Source of the DNA: Pycnococcus provasolii
Lineage: Eukaryota; Chlorophyta; Pseudoscourfieldiophyceae; Pseudoscourfieldiales; Pycnococcaceae
Reading direction: 5' to 3'
Length of the DNA: 64,000 nt
NCBI GenBank assembly: GCA_938743325.2
Contig: OW568867.1
Location: forward strand, 124,001 to 188,000
Shown: one piece after another, positions 44,275 to 56,356 of the stretch
Layout of the letters: each line of letters begins with the position of its first letter
How positions within the stretch are numbered: the first letter of the stretch is position 1
Translations under genes and position numbers: made by a program
Notes under the pieces: generated by a model
Databases searched by the model: none
Seen by the model: the letters and a program-made list of their open reading frames with translations, nothing else
Told to the model about the DNA's origin: nothing

Positions 44275-45371
44275 ATGATGATGGTGATGAACTCTGCTGC
44301 TGTGATGTCAGCCGCTATTTCCCTTATCATCATGCTCACATCATCACAAGCCACGCTCACTTTTGCGGCGGACATGAACGAACCAGTCATGGCCAACACG
44401 CCCGTCGCACCAAGAACGGATACCATGATCAAGGCGATCGTCAACGGAGTTACCACGCCACCTGACAAAATTCAACTCGCCACGTGGGACAATACCTTGC
44501 TGGAGTCGAATGCGCGTGAAATTGAGAACGACATGGCGAGGCGCACGGAGCTCGAGGAGGCGTTGTCCGCGAATGGAGGTGTCGAGGCGACGAACGGACA
44601 GGAGGGAACGTACGTGCGTGGTGCGTCTAAGCCACCGATGGCGTACGGCGTGCCTCTGGAAATTGGACCGAACGGCGTGGGGTCGAAGGACAACGGAACG
44701 CACTACCAGCTGTTTGACGGCGCACACATCCGGAAGATGATGATTGATGCACCACAGACTACGTCGCTCACGATCCACTTCAGCGTGTTTTATATCCCAC
44801 AGTGCGCCGATGGCGCGTGCGACCTGTTCATCTACAGCAACGAAGGGACGACGCTGTACTACACGCACGACGACATTCGCCCTGATCGCAAGTTTGTTTT
44901 GTCACGCCGCCCATCCACGGCGACCGCGTGACGATCGAGTACTACGAACGATTCAGCCACGATCCGCCGATGCGCTTGCACATCACGAGCGTTATGCAGG
45001 GATTCCGCGACGTGAGCGTGCGCAGCGCTTCGTCGACGACGGAGGAGACGTCGACGTCGATGTCGATGATACCGCGTCTGCAGGATGTGTACAACATCAC
45101 GGACGACCAGGACGGGGTGATCGCGAAGGATCCTCACGGAGACAGTGGACTGTGCAACAACGACATCACGTGCCAGCTCGGCGACGGCTTTGACAAGGAG
45201 AGGCGTGCCGTCGTTCAAATTCTCACGGGAGGCACGAGTGGACAGGCTGTGTGCACGGGAACACTGCTCAACACGCAGGATAGCACGAAGCAGTACGTCA
45301 TCACCGCGCACCACTGCCTCGGCGACTCGGGCGGGCAGAGCGTCGACTACTGGGGATTCCTCTTCAATTAC
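44275..45371 (+). pseudogene. Truncated second copy of the serine protease gene
   Basis: Signal peptide, pro-region and the start of the protease domain through the catalytic His are kept, with the same frame change as copy 1 (near 44902). At 45371 the reading passes into the antisense strand of the SNM1 copy, so Asp178, Ser261 and the C-terminal domain are missing. A chimeric frame continues to 45557 but cannot be an active enzyme. Substitutions against copy 1 are few (for example an Arg for His and a Leu for Ser in the pro-region). Confidence 0.8.
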
Positions 45372-46227
45372 GGTGGAGTACGTGTGCCGCTTGCTCTTCA
45401 GCTCTGCGGCGAGGTTCTTGAAGTTGAGACGCCAGATTGGGCACACGTGAAGATTCGTTTCCCCGGCATTGGTGGTCCACCACGGCTTCTCCTCGCTTCC
45501 AAAGACGCAATCGCAGACGAGCTTCTTGTCGTTGGTCACACAAACTTTGCGTCCTAGTCGCTGAGCCACCTCCCGCACGACGCGCTCCTTGCCAAGTGCG
45601 TACGTTCCAAATAGGAAAAGGGTCGATTGCGACCTGAAAGTTTCCATCTGTACTGCACTCACGACGTACTCGACGAGCTCACGCTGTGGCGCGAACGTGT
45701 GCTTGGGCTCGGCGTACGTCGTGTCAAGCACAACGCGCATGCGTGTTCCCCTTGCCGATGCCTGTGCGGCGGCGGCGAGGTGCGCATTCGCCTGGAATGC
45801 CGTGGCGTCGTAGCGCATGTCACCGGTGTGCAGCACAAGCCGTCCTGACGGCAGCCGAAAGAGCAGCATGGCTGCCCCTGGGCAGTGGTTCGCATCGACT
45901 AGCGTGACGGTGATCCCGTCGTCGATAGGCGTGGGCGTATCTAGCGGCAAAGAGCGCACATAGCTGGCATTCACGCCCACCTTCCTGGTGACGAGCTGCG
46001 CGGTGGCGTGCGTACAGTAAATCGTGCCTTCGTTGAATCCTTTCGTGAGGCCCCCGTAGTGGTCGCTGTGAAAGTGCGTCAGGAAGAAGAGTGGTGTGAC
46101 TTGTGTCCCTCCGAAGTGTGCTTTCAGCCACCTCCTCTGTTTCGCCTGAAAGCAGTCGACGACGACGCGTGTTCCGTCGAGTGGCATGCACCACGGTGGA
46201 GGCTGTTGTGATGTGTTAGTCTTCTTC

Positions 46228-46258
<31 letters not shown>

Positions 46259-47345
46259 CAGCGGCGGGTTGTGCTTGAGGAGGGGCGAGCGGCGGTTTTT
46301 CCAGCCGGCCTCCAAACCCAAGTTGCATTTGTATGGTTGTATTTGTCGTTGTTGTGTTTTTGAGTTTCTTTTTCTGCGGCGACGAAGAGGCTGTGTTGTT
46401 GTTGTTCTGACTTTTTGACTTGGGCGAACGGGCCGCCTTGATGAAGAGCTGACGTGTCGTTAATGACGTGACTCCGAGTTCAGAGAGGTCGTCATCCGTC
46501 AGCAAAGGCAGGACGTCGTACGTGATATCTTGTGCTTGGAACACGTCAAGGAGGTGCGTCAACGACAATGAGGAGAGGAATTCTCCTAAGAGTTCGCGGG
46601 GTAGCCTTTCCTCTTCTTCTTCAACTTCTTCTGGTGCGATACCGTCGGCGGGTAGAACATCTTTGGATTTATCACTGTCGTCGCCACGTAGTCCGGCATG
46701 GTGAGCCTGAGGCTGAAGAAGGTGTGACTCCTCCTGAAACATCTGCTGTAAAGGTGGTCTGTCCCCCGTGCGGTCTGCTGAGCGGACACTATTCTGATTA
46801 GGAAACGTATGTTTGCTTCCCAGGCCCACAGGTGGTGTAACGACGGAGGAACGAATGAAGTGACCACCACCACATGTGGAAGGGAAGTGCTCACCACCAG
46901 GACTCCTCCAAGGATGATGTTGCTGCAGAGGAGGCACGACTCCTCCTCCTCCAACTCCTCCTCCTCCTCCTCCTCCTGACGACATTGACGACATTTGAAT
47001 CCCCCCCTCATGTTGCTGCTGACTTCCCTGCTGAGTAAGAGGAACAAGAGGTCGACCACCGTGACCATAGACTCCATGACTGGCACCTCTCCAAGGACGC
47101 AACCTAAGGTTAGACGACTCATACTCATCATGGGCATGGGTTGAAAGCAGGCTGATCCCTCCTCCTGTGGGATCATAAGGAGGAGCATGTGCATCATCAT
47201 AAGGAGGAGCCTCATGACGGTGCGCCGCCTCCTCTTGAGGCTCCCTCCCTGACCAAGTTCTCCCTGAAGAAGAAGGATTGAAATCCAAAGAAGGATGCCG
47301 AGACAAATGTTGACCACCACGCTGCCAGGTGCCATGGCCCGACAT
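45371..47345 (-). pseudogene. 3'-truncated second copy of the SNM1-type nuclease gene
   Basis: The start, low-complexity N-terminus (10 codons shorter in the Gly-Val repeat), SAM domain and metallo-beta-lactamase core with its HxHxDH are kept. The last ~95 codons, including the YSEHSSFPEL segment of the DRMBL region, are lost at 45371, where the frame continues into antisense protease sequence until 44859. A fusion protein of 828 residues is open on paper, but loss of the DRMBL end should destroy function. Confidence 0.8.
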
Positions 47346-48444
47346 TTCACTCGTGAAGGCCGGGAGTAAACTTGTTCCTCGGAGGATTTATCCGGAGAGT
47401 AGGAAAGTACAGGGGTCGCAAAAAGTTAATTTCCCTATGGGAACAGTGATAACTTTGTGATAACCGGTCAGAATTTAGTGATCTTTGGTTCTATCGAACT
47501 GGTATAAACTAGAGCTAACTCTAGAGCCAAGCCGCGTCTCCTGGCGACGTCTCCATAAGGCTGTGCTGACAACTAGGGTTACGTTAGGGTTCTATGGTAT
47601 TTTTCATTTCCCGACCTGTGGGAGATCAATCCCCCGGTCAGGTTTTTTTCGATCAACCTCCCCCCGTACTGGTTTTCCTTGCACCCTGATTCTGCCCGGA
47701 ACGAATAGTGTTAAGGTCGGATGTAAATCGGATGGTATGTAAATCTTTTCTTGGTATGTAACCATGACTGCAGACTGGAAAAAAGTAACTAAGAGTAGAA
47801 TCGAGAAATATCAAGAACCTGCACAACCTAAAGGCCACCCTGGAAAGGCACTTGCACGATCTGGAAACTCGGGGCTCACGTTCAAGACCGCTCGAACCTC
47901 CCACCTGGACAAGTCTTACTGTAGTGGATGTACGAGTACAAGCACACAGGCGCGTGCCACTTGTGAACTTGTACCTCGGAACGTAAACTCGTTCCGCCCT
48001 GCGGCATCATCATCCTCGTCACTGGGATCCCTAACCCATCGCCATTACTTTTTCGTGCAGGTATGTATGCCTTTGCTTGTCTGTCCGTTTGTCTTTGCTT
48101 GTCTGTCTGTCTGTCTGTGTGTGCGTACGCGCGCGCGCGCGCGCGCGCGCGTGTGTGTGTGTGTGAGCTGTTTTGTTTTGTGTGTGTGTGTCCTTTTGTT
48201 TGTTCGTGCGTGTCATTGTGTGATGATGGGAGTAGGGTGCACACACCATGGCCATTAGACATGCCTGCCTTACCCGTTCCCTAAGACCACCCTACCTGCC
48301 CGTAACCTAACACCACCCTACCTTCCCTTACTCACCACAACCTCACAACAACAACATCAACAACATCAACAACAGGTACGTTTAAATTGTGTGTGTTGGT
48401 GGGGTGTTTTTTTTTGGGTTTTGTTTTTGGTTTTTGTTTTTGGG
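47346..48444. other. Inverse copy of the 6624-7722 spacer
   Basis: Same microsatellites in reverse ((CG)n and (GT)n at about 48127-48167). No gene recognised. Confidence 0.6.
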
Positions 48445-50558
48445 TTACTTATTATTATTTATCGTGGCTGCGACAAATCCGGTACTGGTCAGGCTGTTCA
48501 GTGCGAGCACCGTCGGAGTTTGTAAAGTGGCGAACGTTTCTGCGAAGCACGTGCTGCGACTGCTTGCAACCGCAACCGAGTCGCACGGAGATGCAAATGA
48601 GGAGTCCCATCGGCGCGCTGCTGATCGCTTCGTCGACGTTCCCGCAGATCCGTGGATGGCGAGGTGCAGGTGGCGTGCAAGCCTCGCACTCGCTAGGCCG
48701 ACGCCTCCAGATACGCTGTGCACAATCATTGCAGATGGCACAGCAGTGCGCCGCGTCATGAGCGCAAGGCAAGCATCCGCCGTGAGTGTGACGGTGGAAA
48801 TGGACGCAGCTTCACCTACACATAGTGACGCTGGCATTGGTGCGAGCAGGCGTGCGTCAGCATCCACAACGCGCGTACCCAAGCTGCCAAATGCCTGGCC
48901 GAAGAGCGCGGTACCCAAGGGTAGCGACGAAGACACGGCAACGGCGCCTGCGCAATCTCCGCCGGGTGCGCCGGGATCACCGGGGTACAAGTCGAGCACA
49001 TTCAGCAAGTCGCGTAAAAATCAAGCCCACTGCGAACACGCTGAGATGAATGGCGTGACGAGGATTGGATGGCGACGCGCTGGTGACGGGCACCGCGCGA
49101 AGGGAAGCGATGCTCCCTCGTGGACGTGCAATGAGATGGAAGGCATCCTGCCAATCGCTCACGCTCGCGACGGAGCGTTCCGTTGGTCCATTCACAAGCT
49201 GCGCAGTACTCACCGACCCGCTTCGTACTGCGACGCCGAATCCTCCTCGCGTCGACATCAGCCGAGGTGCACTATGCACAGAACATTTCGCGGATGATAG
49301 ATCGTCGCCATCGCACGCCACCGCGGTGGTTGTTAGCGAAAGCTCGAGCGATGCCGTGTGAAATGCTGCCCGCGCCCAAACTGCCGACGATGACGACCGG
49401 TTCCGTTTGCGGGTAACTTCAAAGATCGGCGTCAGCAATGCTCCATGCGTAAGCATACGCAGATATCCGTGATCACGGGTCTGCACCACATCCAGCAGCG
49501 CAAGGAGGAGACGATGAGCTTGCACGTTGAAGACGTGCCCACACCTTTTCCCCATTGTGAGCGAAAGGGCGGATTCGTCTTGCCGATTCACACCTCTCGT
49601 TGATGGAGGAACTGACGTGATAGCAGTGCGCCATGCAACCTCGTAGGCGCATGTCACCTTGGCATCTGCATCCGCAACTGTCGCGGAATGTTTTGTTGCC
49701 ACGGACTTCGTGACGAGTCCGCCGACTATCATGACAGGAATCGTCGAATCGGCGTTGTCGCGGAAATCGTGATCAGACGATCCATCGTCGTGGACTTGCA
49801 CGTGCAGCGTGTGCAGTGCTTGCCCCATGCTCCGCCGCATCGCAACGATTGCGCGAAGTGCGGAAGGAACTTTTAGCTGATGCTGGCGCGATGCCACCAG
49901 TGGCGCCCTTGTCGGTGTGCTGTCGCACATCTCTCGCCAGAGATGCGTGCAAGCCCGCATCGAGCACGCCTGGTGCCAATCCTGTGTATGCGCAAGCACT
50001 TTCGTCGTCACCAACGACCTGTGCGCTGGTGCGAGTGCCACAGGTACGCAGGCTTGTCGCCACCGCAAACGATGGCCCATACTGTAGCCCGGCTGGAGGT
50101 AACCACTCGCGGTAGAAAGGTGCGGATGCGATGGGACGCGTGGTTGACGCACGTTGCACGCAGATCGTTTGTGTGGAGACGCACGAATTCGTGGCTTGCG
50201 TATGCTGCAGCGCGATTCTCTGCACGTGCGACGTCACGAAAGGTGTGCCGGTCGAAGGACGCACGGCAGTAGCTCCTGTCTCAGCACGCCACTCGAACGA
50301 ACCGACGAGCGCACGGAACGGTGGGCGCACGCTCACCCAGGAACCATGCGTGAGGCGGCGGTGTGTACCAATGACGCCACGACGCCAACTGCAAGACGCC
50401 GGGGCATGAGGACGCAGTGTAGCATGTGCATTCACGCCGGACATGCCAGAAGCACTGCAGGGATGGAGGGGATGGGAGAAGGGCGAGGGGGGAGAGGCGG
50501 GTGCTTGAAGGGGCGAGAACGCGGAACCAAAGGGAACTGAACTAACAACCTTAACCAA
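48445..50558 (-). pseudogene. Second copy of the PKS DH-KR-ER segment
   Basis: Reverse copy of 4510-6623 with the same frame changes and only scattered substitutions (for example WARAAFH for WAWAALH). The shared breaks show that the gene piece had already decayed when it was copied. Confidence 0.8.
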
Positions 50559-50626
50559 AAAAAAAATCCCTTAAATTAAATCCCTTAAATCTCTTAATCC
50601 CTTAAATTCCCCAATAAAACTAGCAG

Positions 50627-51904
50627 ATGACGGGTGTCGTGCGCGAGGCCGCGGGTTGGCGAGACGGCGTTGTCAGTTTTTTCGGACGTGGCGTGGCACC
50701 CAGATACATCGAGAATGCCCTCGAGCTTGCGGCGCGCACTCGCGAGAAGCTGTTAGTGGAAAACTGCATTACCTGTGAAGAAGTCGAGCGCGACTTGCCA
50801 TCCTCGTTCCTGCTTCAGACGCATACTGCCTTCACCTCGGCCGTAGGCGCGTGCGTGCTGGGCACATATGGTCGCGGGCGCGGGCGTGAGGCTGTGAATG
50901 ACGTGATGGACGGCGTCACGCCGCAATGGGTGAAAGCCATCACGGGGATGGATTTCCTGTGGATTGACTTCTTTCCTTTTATAATGCCGTCAGGATTGCA
51001 GTTCAAGGAGTTGCTCACGCGGTGGTTGCGCGACGACGAAGCCTTCAAACTGACAGTTCAAGCACGCGCGAGCATCCTGTCGATGGTGCTGAAGCATTTC
51101 GGCGTGCCCTGCCTTCGGTGCGGGATGACGCGCGATGGAGGCCCCCTGGAGGTGGATCACGATGTGAGTTTTGACATGTCTCACCCCTGCATCTACGTCG
51201 ACAGGCGGCGACTTGGGCGCATGGCGGACGTGGACGAACGCACGTCGCACGACGCTGGTGCAATGACGCAGTGGGCGCGGATGGCCGGGGTGAACTTACA
51301 CATTTCTGCTGAAGAGCTAAAAGGGAATGTCGACTCCGAGCGGGCTCGACGTGCTGCAGGAGCCGCAGGGCGTGCTGGAGGGCGTGCTGCTCACGACGCA
51401 TGGAAGGATGGGAAATTCGCCAACCCCCTCAAGGATGACCCTGTCGGAGCCGGCAAGAAGGGCGGCGCGGCTGCTCACGACGCATGGAAGGATGGAAAAT
51501 ACGCCAACGCCCTCAAGGATGACCCTGTCGGAGCCGGCAAGAAGGGCGGCGCGGCTGCTCACGACGCATGGAAGGATGGAAAATTCGCCAACGCCGTCAA
51601 GGATGACCCTGGCAGATTCGCCAAGACCAACCCCGTCAATGATGACCCTGTCGGAACCGGCAAGAAGGGCGGCGCGGCTGCTCACGACGCATGGAAGGAT
51701 GGAAAATTCGCCAACGCCGTCAAGGATGACCCTGGCAGATTCGCCAAGAAGGCATGCGCGGCTGCTCACGACGCATTCGCGAAGAGGCACGCCGGTGAAA
51801 GAACCGTCCAGTGCGACAAATGCGAGAAGCTACTCTACGCAGGCAACAACGGCAGGCACAGATGCAATGGCGTACAGCGACGTTGTGCGCACCTCTTCAA
51901 GTGA
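50627..51904 (+). CDS. HNH-like repeat protein (copy 2)
   Basis: Encodes the same 425 residues as 3164-4441, with no difference that I can see in the translations: N-terminal unknown part, CxxC..VDHD motif at 162-178, AHDAWKDGK repeats at 254-385, C-terminal zinc knuckle. Complete preservation in both copies, while the neighbouring PKS piece shares breaks, fits either very recent copying or selection on this gene. Confidence 0.7.
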   Translation: MTGVVREAAGWRDGVVSFFGRGVAPRYIENALELAARTREKLLVENCITCEEVERDLPSSFLLQTHTAFTSAVGACVLGTYGRGRGREAVNDVMDGVTPQWVKAITGMDFLWIDFFPFIMPSGLQFKELLTRWLRDDEAFKLTVQARASILSMVLKHFGVPCLRCGMTRDGGPLEVDHDVSFDMSHPCIYVDRRRLGRMADVDERTSHDAGAMTQWARMAGVNLHISAEELKGNVDSERARRAAGAAGRAGGRAAHDAWKDGKFANPLKDDPVGAGKKGGAAAHDAWKDGKYANALKDDPVGAGKKGGAAAHDAWKDGKFANAVKDDPGRFAKTNPVNDDPVGTGKKGGAAAHDAWKDGKFANAVKDDPGRFAKKACAAAHDAFAKRHAGERTVQCDKCEKLLYAGNNGRHRCNGVQRRCAHLFK

Positions 51905-52389
51905 AGGATTGTCAGGGTTAGGGATGAGCAGTAGGGGGAATAAGTAATTCGAATTACCATTGTAATTAATTACAATTAATTACAATTCATAGTACCGGCG
52001 GAGGCAAGAAGTCCACAGCCACCAGCTGGAAGCTCGCGTCACAGCGCTCAGCATGCACGCCGCGCGCCGTCCAGGTGTCGCGCTTGCCGATCTTGGATCG
52101 GCAGCATTGGCAGACATGCCAGTACTTGCCTTGTGCCAAGTCTCTAATGCGTCAGACCAGAGTGAACCCATGGCAGCCGATGCTGTCCTGCGGCGAAGAA
52201 GGCGAGCTGCCCACTCAGCTGAGGTGCCCTCTTCTTGTCGCACCTCAACATCGAGAGCTGCCCTAATCTCGCCATCTTCCGATAGCCATGGCGTTAACGT
52301 GCTGAGCACGGCGCGCGAATATTGCATGTGGCATCCGAGGCTGCGGCTGACGCCGCCGTAGCAAGCTTCGCCATGATTTCAGTCTCACC

Positions 52390-54930
52390 TCACCAGGAAC
52401 CTTGGTTGGCATGATCGATCGCGGCAGGGTGAGTGTGCTGTCCGCAAGCGGCTTCCATGCCGTAAAGACACTTCGCCAAAGCGTGTCGTCCAAGTCGAGC
52501 ATCGACCAACGAGCGGTCGGGCGTGCTACGACCGCCTCGGCGAGCATCGACGTGCCACTCGCAGCACATCGCGTACGTCGATCCCGCAAACGTGGAGAGC
52601 GAGCTGTCCTCCGAAACGGCGACGCAGAACGGCTTCTCGACGCCGTCGGACGACGTCAGGTCGAGCGTGCAGTAGTCGCGTCCCGTCTTCGTTCCTCCGA
52701 CGCACGTGTATCCGCCGTAGCTGAACACGGGACTTCAACACCGTGTGCCATGTACATGCGGTAGTGTCCGGCAACTGCCGGCGTGTAGCGGAACGTGTAC
52801 GAGCCGTCCGTGTCGTCGGAGTACGAGCCGGGAACGCCCTTCGGGCCTTCGAGGCGCATCGCGAAGTTCGTCTCGCCACCCTGCGTTCGCAGGTTGCCGT
52901 ACTGAACAAGGTCAGACGCCGTTTCTGACGGCAGGCAGTGAGTGTCGGAAACGGAGAAGGCGGCGGACGACTTCATCGAGACGGCGTAGATCTCGCCCTG
53001 GAAAATTCGCTTGTCCTCGGGTGCACCAGTCACCATCTCGGCGGCAAGCTCGCGTCCGATGGCAATGCCGCTCGTCGACTCCTCGGGGAAGAGAGCCTTC
53101 TCGCTGAAAGGCGCTTGCGTGAAGTGCTTGAACTGGCAGACGTATCCGTCGACGTTCATGTACATCGACGATCCGTCGTAGCGGCCGCTGACGAAGCTCC
53201 ACTTCCCGGCTGTCACGGGACACTTGTAGCCCGTCATCTCGCGGTAAACTCCCTCCTCGATGCACACGGCAAAGTTCAGCTGGCCATCCACCGTTCCGAG
53301 CGAGATTCCAAAGGCGCCAGCGCTCGACGGCAGCGAGAAGATCGTCTGGAATCCGTCCGTCTTTTCGGGTTTGACCCACGCATCCACGCGCGCTGGAACT
53401 GGTCCCGTGCGCATGTACATCGTCGGGATGGTTGCCATCGGAACCTTGCCCTCGACGGACCACGAAAGCGAGTACGACGCGTCGCCCGTGTTATCGCTGT
53501 AGTGCATCGTGATGGGATACCATCCAGCCGTGAGCTCGACGTTGCCCGTGAGCGTGCGCGTGGCGCCAGTGTACGCGGCATCGTCGATAATCAGCTGGCC
53601 GTCGACGACGAGCTGAACGCCGTCGTCCGCCGTGACGTGGAAGTAATACTAGTCAGAGATGGGAGCGTAGATGTAGCCGGTGATCTGCGCGGACCAGCCG
53701 TCAGTCGGTGCCCCGCCGAAGGGGGTTCGCACTGCCAAAGTTCTCCGTGCCGGTGAACTTCTTCTGCGTCTTCAGGCCGTTCGCGGCGTAGAACGTCGTG
53801 AGCAGGCCAGCGGCACCCTTGGGCGCCGTGAGCGCGGGCACCGACACCGTCGTGGACTTGCCGGTGCCGAACAGCGCGGCGTAGCCCCAAGTCTTGTCCA
53901 GCTCCTTGATTTCCTCCGCGCACAGCACGCGGGAGTATACCGCCACGGAGTCGATGACGCCCTAGAAGTAGAGGCCAATCTTCTTCGCGGTGAGCACCTC
54001 GTCGATGACGTCCGCGTACTTGGACGTCGACGACACTTTCTCGCCATTCACGAATGTCTCCAACGTCGAGCCGGGCATGCAGCCAGCCACAAACTTCCAG
54101 CTGCCAGCCTGGAGGGTATTCTTCGTGGCGGCGCATGACGGGTATCCCGTCGTCGCCTCCCACGAGGGGTAGTCGTCCGGCGTGGAGGGGAAGTCGACGT
54201 CGTAGTTGTACGCCCACATGGCGACAGTCGATCCCGTGCATCCTGGGATGGAGATGTAGTCCTTCGCGCCGAACGTGTAGGCGGTGTTGTTGTATCCGCG
54301 CATGCCGGCGACGAGATCCGCGCCAACAACGGTTCCGTGGTTGGACGACGCGAGGTCCTGGGCATCGCCGTTGAACGGGTAGAAGCACGACAGGTCGGTG
54401 GACAGGTCCATGTTCGACACCATCTGGGAGAATGCGGTGGAGCCAAATCCGCCGGCAGGGCCATTGGAAACGGTGAGCGTCTTCGCGCCCTCCACGCACG
54501 CGGCGTTTGGCAGCGTCGCCTTGATGGTCTCGTCGTCGACGATGGAATAGTCCAGCGATGCGCCATTCAGCGTCGTCACGGACGTCTCGACGAAGTTAAC
54601 GCCCTTGATGGTCACCTCGCTTCCCACAGCCATCTGGGCGTAGCCGAGCGGGTGCTTCACCGACAGCGTCTCCGCGGGGAACCACGGTGCCGTCAAGCGT
54701 CGACTTCGTGGCGTCGGCTCCGTACGTACCGCACGTCGAGTTTGTGAACTGCGTGAAAGGCATGCCTTGCGAGGTGACGCTCGCGTCGCCGTACTGCGCG
54801 AACCACGTGTTCTTCGTGTCGTTGGCAAAGTTGTTCATCTTCGACGCCGTGGCAACCTCAGATCCCTTGATGTCGAAAAACAACCACCCCTCCTCGCGCA
54901 CCCGCCGGGCTCCCGAGGGAACCCTTCGGC
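52390..54930 (-). pseudogene. Large secreted protein: IPT, LamG, PA14, LamG-type domains
   Basis: Read 5' to 3' on the minus strand: WLFFDIKGSEVATASKMNNF (from about 54890), an IPT domain (VGSEVTIKGVNFVETSVTTL, about 54630), a LamG/concanavalin fold (STDLSCFYPFNGDAQDLASS, about 54390, to IDSVAVYSRVL near 53945), a PA14 domain (TTFYAANGLKTQKKFTG to TADDGVQLVVDGQLIIDD, 53800-53590), a second LamG (ARVDAWVKPEKTDGFQTIF, 53390-52985), then the filamin-like tail. In-frame TAGs lie at 53962-53964 and 53650-53652, and frame changes near 54680, 53720 and 52735. These proteins usually carry a signal peptide; none is visible. Probably a decaying surface-protein gene, or one read with errors. Its tail was copied to 2093. 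Confidence 0.7.
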
Positions 54931-55717
54931 CGGCGGTGAGCAGGCTATTATCGCCAAACTCACACGCCACGTGGCCATTGCAGGGCGGTGGCGCGCCCGA
55001 GGGCGCGCCGTGTGCGCGAGGGTGGGGTGTGGTGCGACCGTCATTTGACATGAAGGTGGGGAATGAGAGGTCGGGTGCGCGGGGAGGTCGGGACTCTCTG
55101 CACGGGCTGCCGGGGCTGGGGACCACGAAGTTAACAACGAAGTTAACCTTCCTCAAGGACTTGCTCGTGTTTGCACTTTTCCTTCAGTGGCCCGGGACAA
55201 CGGGCCGAGGCCCGAGGGGCTCCGGAAAGGCGGCACGCTTGCTCGAGGCCCCCTCTGGCTCGTCCATTCAGGTCTGTCTTGCACGACGGGCCGAGGCCCG
55301 AGGGGCTCCGGAAAGGCGGCACGCTTGGTCGAGCTCGCACAGGCGTGCAAGGTTGCACGGAACTCCATCAAAAGCGTATCCCCAGGTGGAGAGCTTTGTG
55401 CTTTGTGCTGCACAAGTGCTTGTGCTTGTGCCTTGGTCCACTCAGCCACTAGCAACAAGAGAACCTTTACCCTACACCACAACAAGGTTAACAAAAAGAT
55501 GAAAACGGTTCGGCAAACCCCCAAAACGTTCTTTCTCTCTTGTCAATCCTGGCAGCCTGGGGGGGGGGGGGATGAGTTCGGGGATCCTCCCCATGAGGTC
55601 AACGGAGAACAGCCCAGGGAGGTCCCGTCACTTCGCCCTGCTCCCCTCCGCACCCTCCCTCCCCTCGCGCGATGCTCTCAAGGCGAACGGCGAACACATG
55701 CAAACGTGCATGCAAGA
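54931..55717. other. Spacer with GC-rich duplicated segment
   Basis: No gene recognised. A ~45-bp GC-rich sequence (GGGCCGAGGCCCGAGGGGCT and on) occurs twice at about 55200-55247 and 55286-55330. A 12-base poly-G lies near 55559-55570. Confidence 0.5.
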
Positions 55718-56320
55718 CTAGCAGTGGCGACGGTGGTCATCGCTGCGGGCACTGCGATGGCTGCAAAGGCGGAGCCGAGGATCAATCTGCAAGGACTCGC
55801 GTACATGCTTACGTCCATGGTCGGCGAGGCGGCGAAAATGGTTCTCACGCAGAGCTTGCTGACAAAGACGAACGAATCGAAGAGCAGTAGCACGCCGAAA
55901 ACAGCAACAGGCTGGTCGTACCAACAAGCTAACAGGTACTTGGATACGCTGGGCTCATCGTCGTTCGTCACCTCCGCCTTTCTTGGCATCGGCGCGCACG
56001 TCTACGAGGCGGACGGCTTGTACCGTGCCCTTCCCAACCTCTTCCTCGCCAAGCCGATGTATACCGTCGTCAAGTCATCTCTCGCGTTCTTCGTCAACCT
56101 CAGCCAGCTCGCGGCACTGTCGTTGTGTGGAAGCCTCGTGCTGAAAGTGGCCGGGTGCGTGAAGAGCGCTCTGCTTGTCTACCTTGGATGGCTGCTCTTC
56201 AACGAGGAGGTGAGCGCGCAGGGCATCTTCGGATACGGAGTGTCGCTCGTGGGCTTCTACTTCTTCACGCAGTCGAAGCAGAGCGCCGCTGTGCCGCCAA
56301 AGGCGGCTGAAGTATCGTAA
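55718..56320 (+). CDS. C-terminal half of a TPT/nucleotide-sugar transporter
   Basis: From 55718 the frame (open since 55187) becomes transporter-like for 200 residues: LAVATVVIAAGTAMAAKAEP, INLQGLAYMLTS, VTSAFLGIGAHVYEADGLYR, then ALSLCGSLVLKVAGCVKSAL and GIFGYGVSLVGFYFFTQSKQ. This is the order of helices 5-10 of triose-phosphate/sugar-phosphate and nucleotide-sugar antiporters of the TPT family, including the V.G.VK..LL motif of the last repeat. The first half of the ~330-residue family is missing and upstream sequence is GC-rich spacer, so the gene is truncated, or its first exons lie in the spacer unseen. Membrane location would be plastid or Golgi. Confidence 0.65.
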   Translation, partial: LAVATVVIAAGTAMAAKAEPRINLQGLAYMLTSMVGEAAKMVLTQSLLTKTNESKSSSTPKTATGWSYQQANRYLDTLGSSSFVTSAFLGIGAHVYEADGLYRALPNLFLAKPMYTVVKSSLAFFVNLSQLAALSLCGSLVLKVAGCVKSALLVYLGWLLFNEEVSAQGIFGYGVSLVGFYFFTQSKQSAAVPPKAAEVS

Positions 56321-56356
56321 TCTTGTATTTGTCTTTTTACATGTGTATTGTCGCGT

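Larger units (their letters stand above)
41388..45371. repeat. Segmental duplication block 2, copy 2
   Basis: Direct copy of 18929-22925; it starts nine bases after the stop of the NEDD8-fusion gene. It ends at a TACG shared by both parents (22922-22925 and the reverse of 9727-9730), where it joins block 1 in inverse direction. The junction is therefore a microhomology-type breakpoint. Confidence 0.95.
45371..52980. repeat. Segmental duplication block 1, copy 2 (inverse of 2093-9729)
   Basis: Reverse copy of 2093-9729. The right edge at 52980 is continuous with the LamG gene, which shows that this side is the original join, while 45371 is the derived one. Gene content in reverse: truncated SNM1, PKS segment, HNH-like gene, LamG tail. 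Confidence 0.95.

Noticed and set aside
44859-47345. 828-residue SNM1-like protein as a normal gene
   Set aside because: Its last ~170 residues are antisense of the protease gene beyond the 45371 junction.
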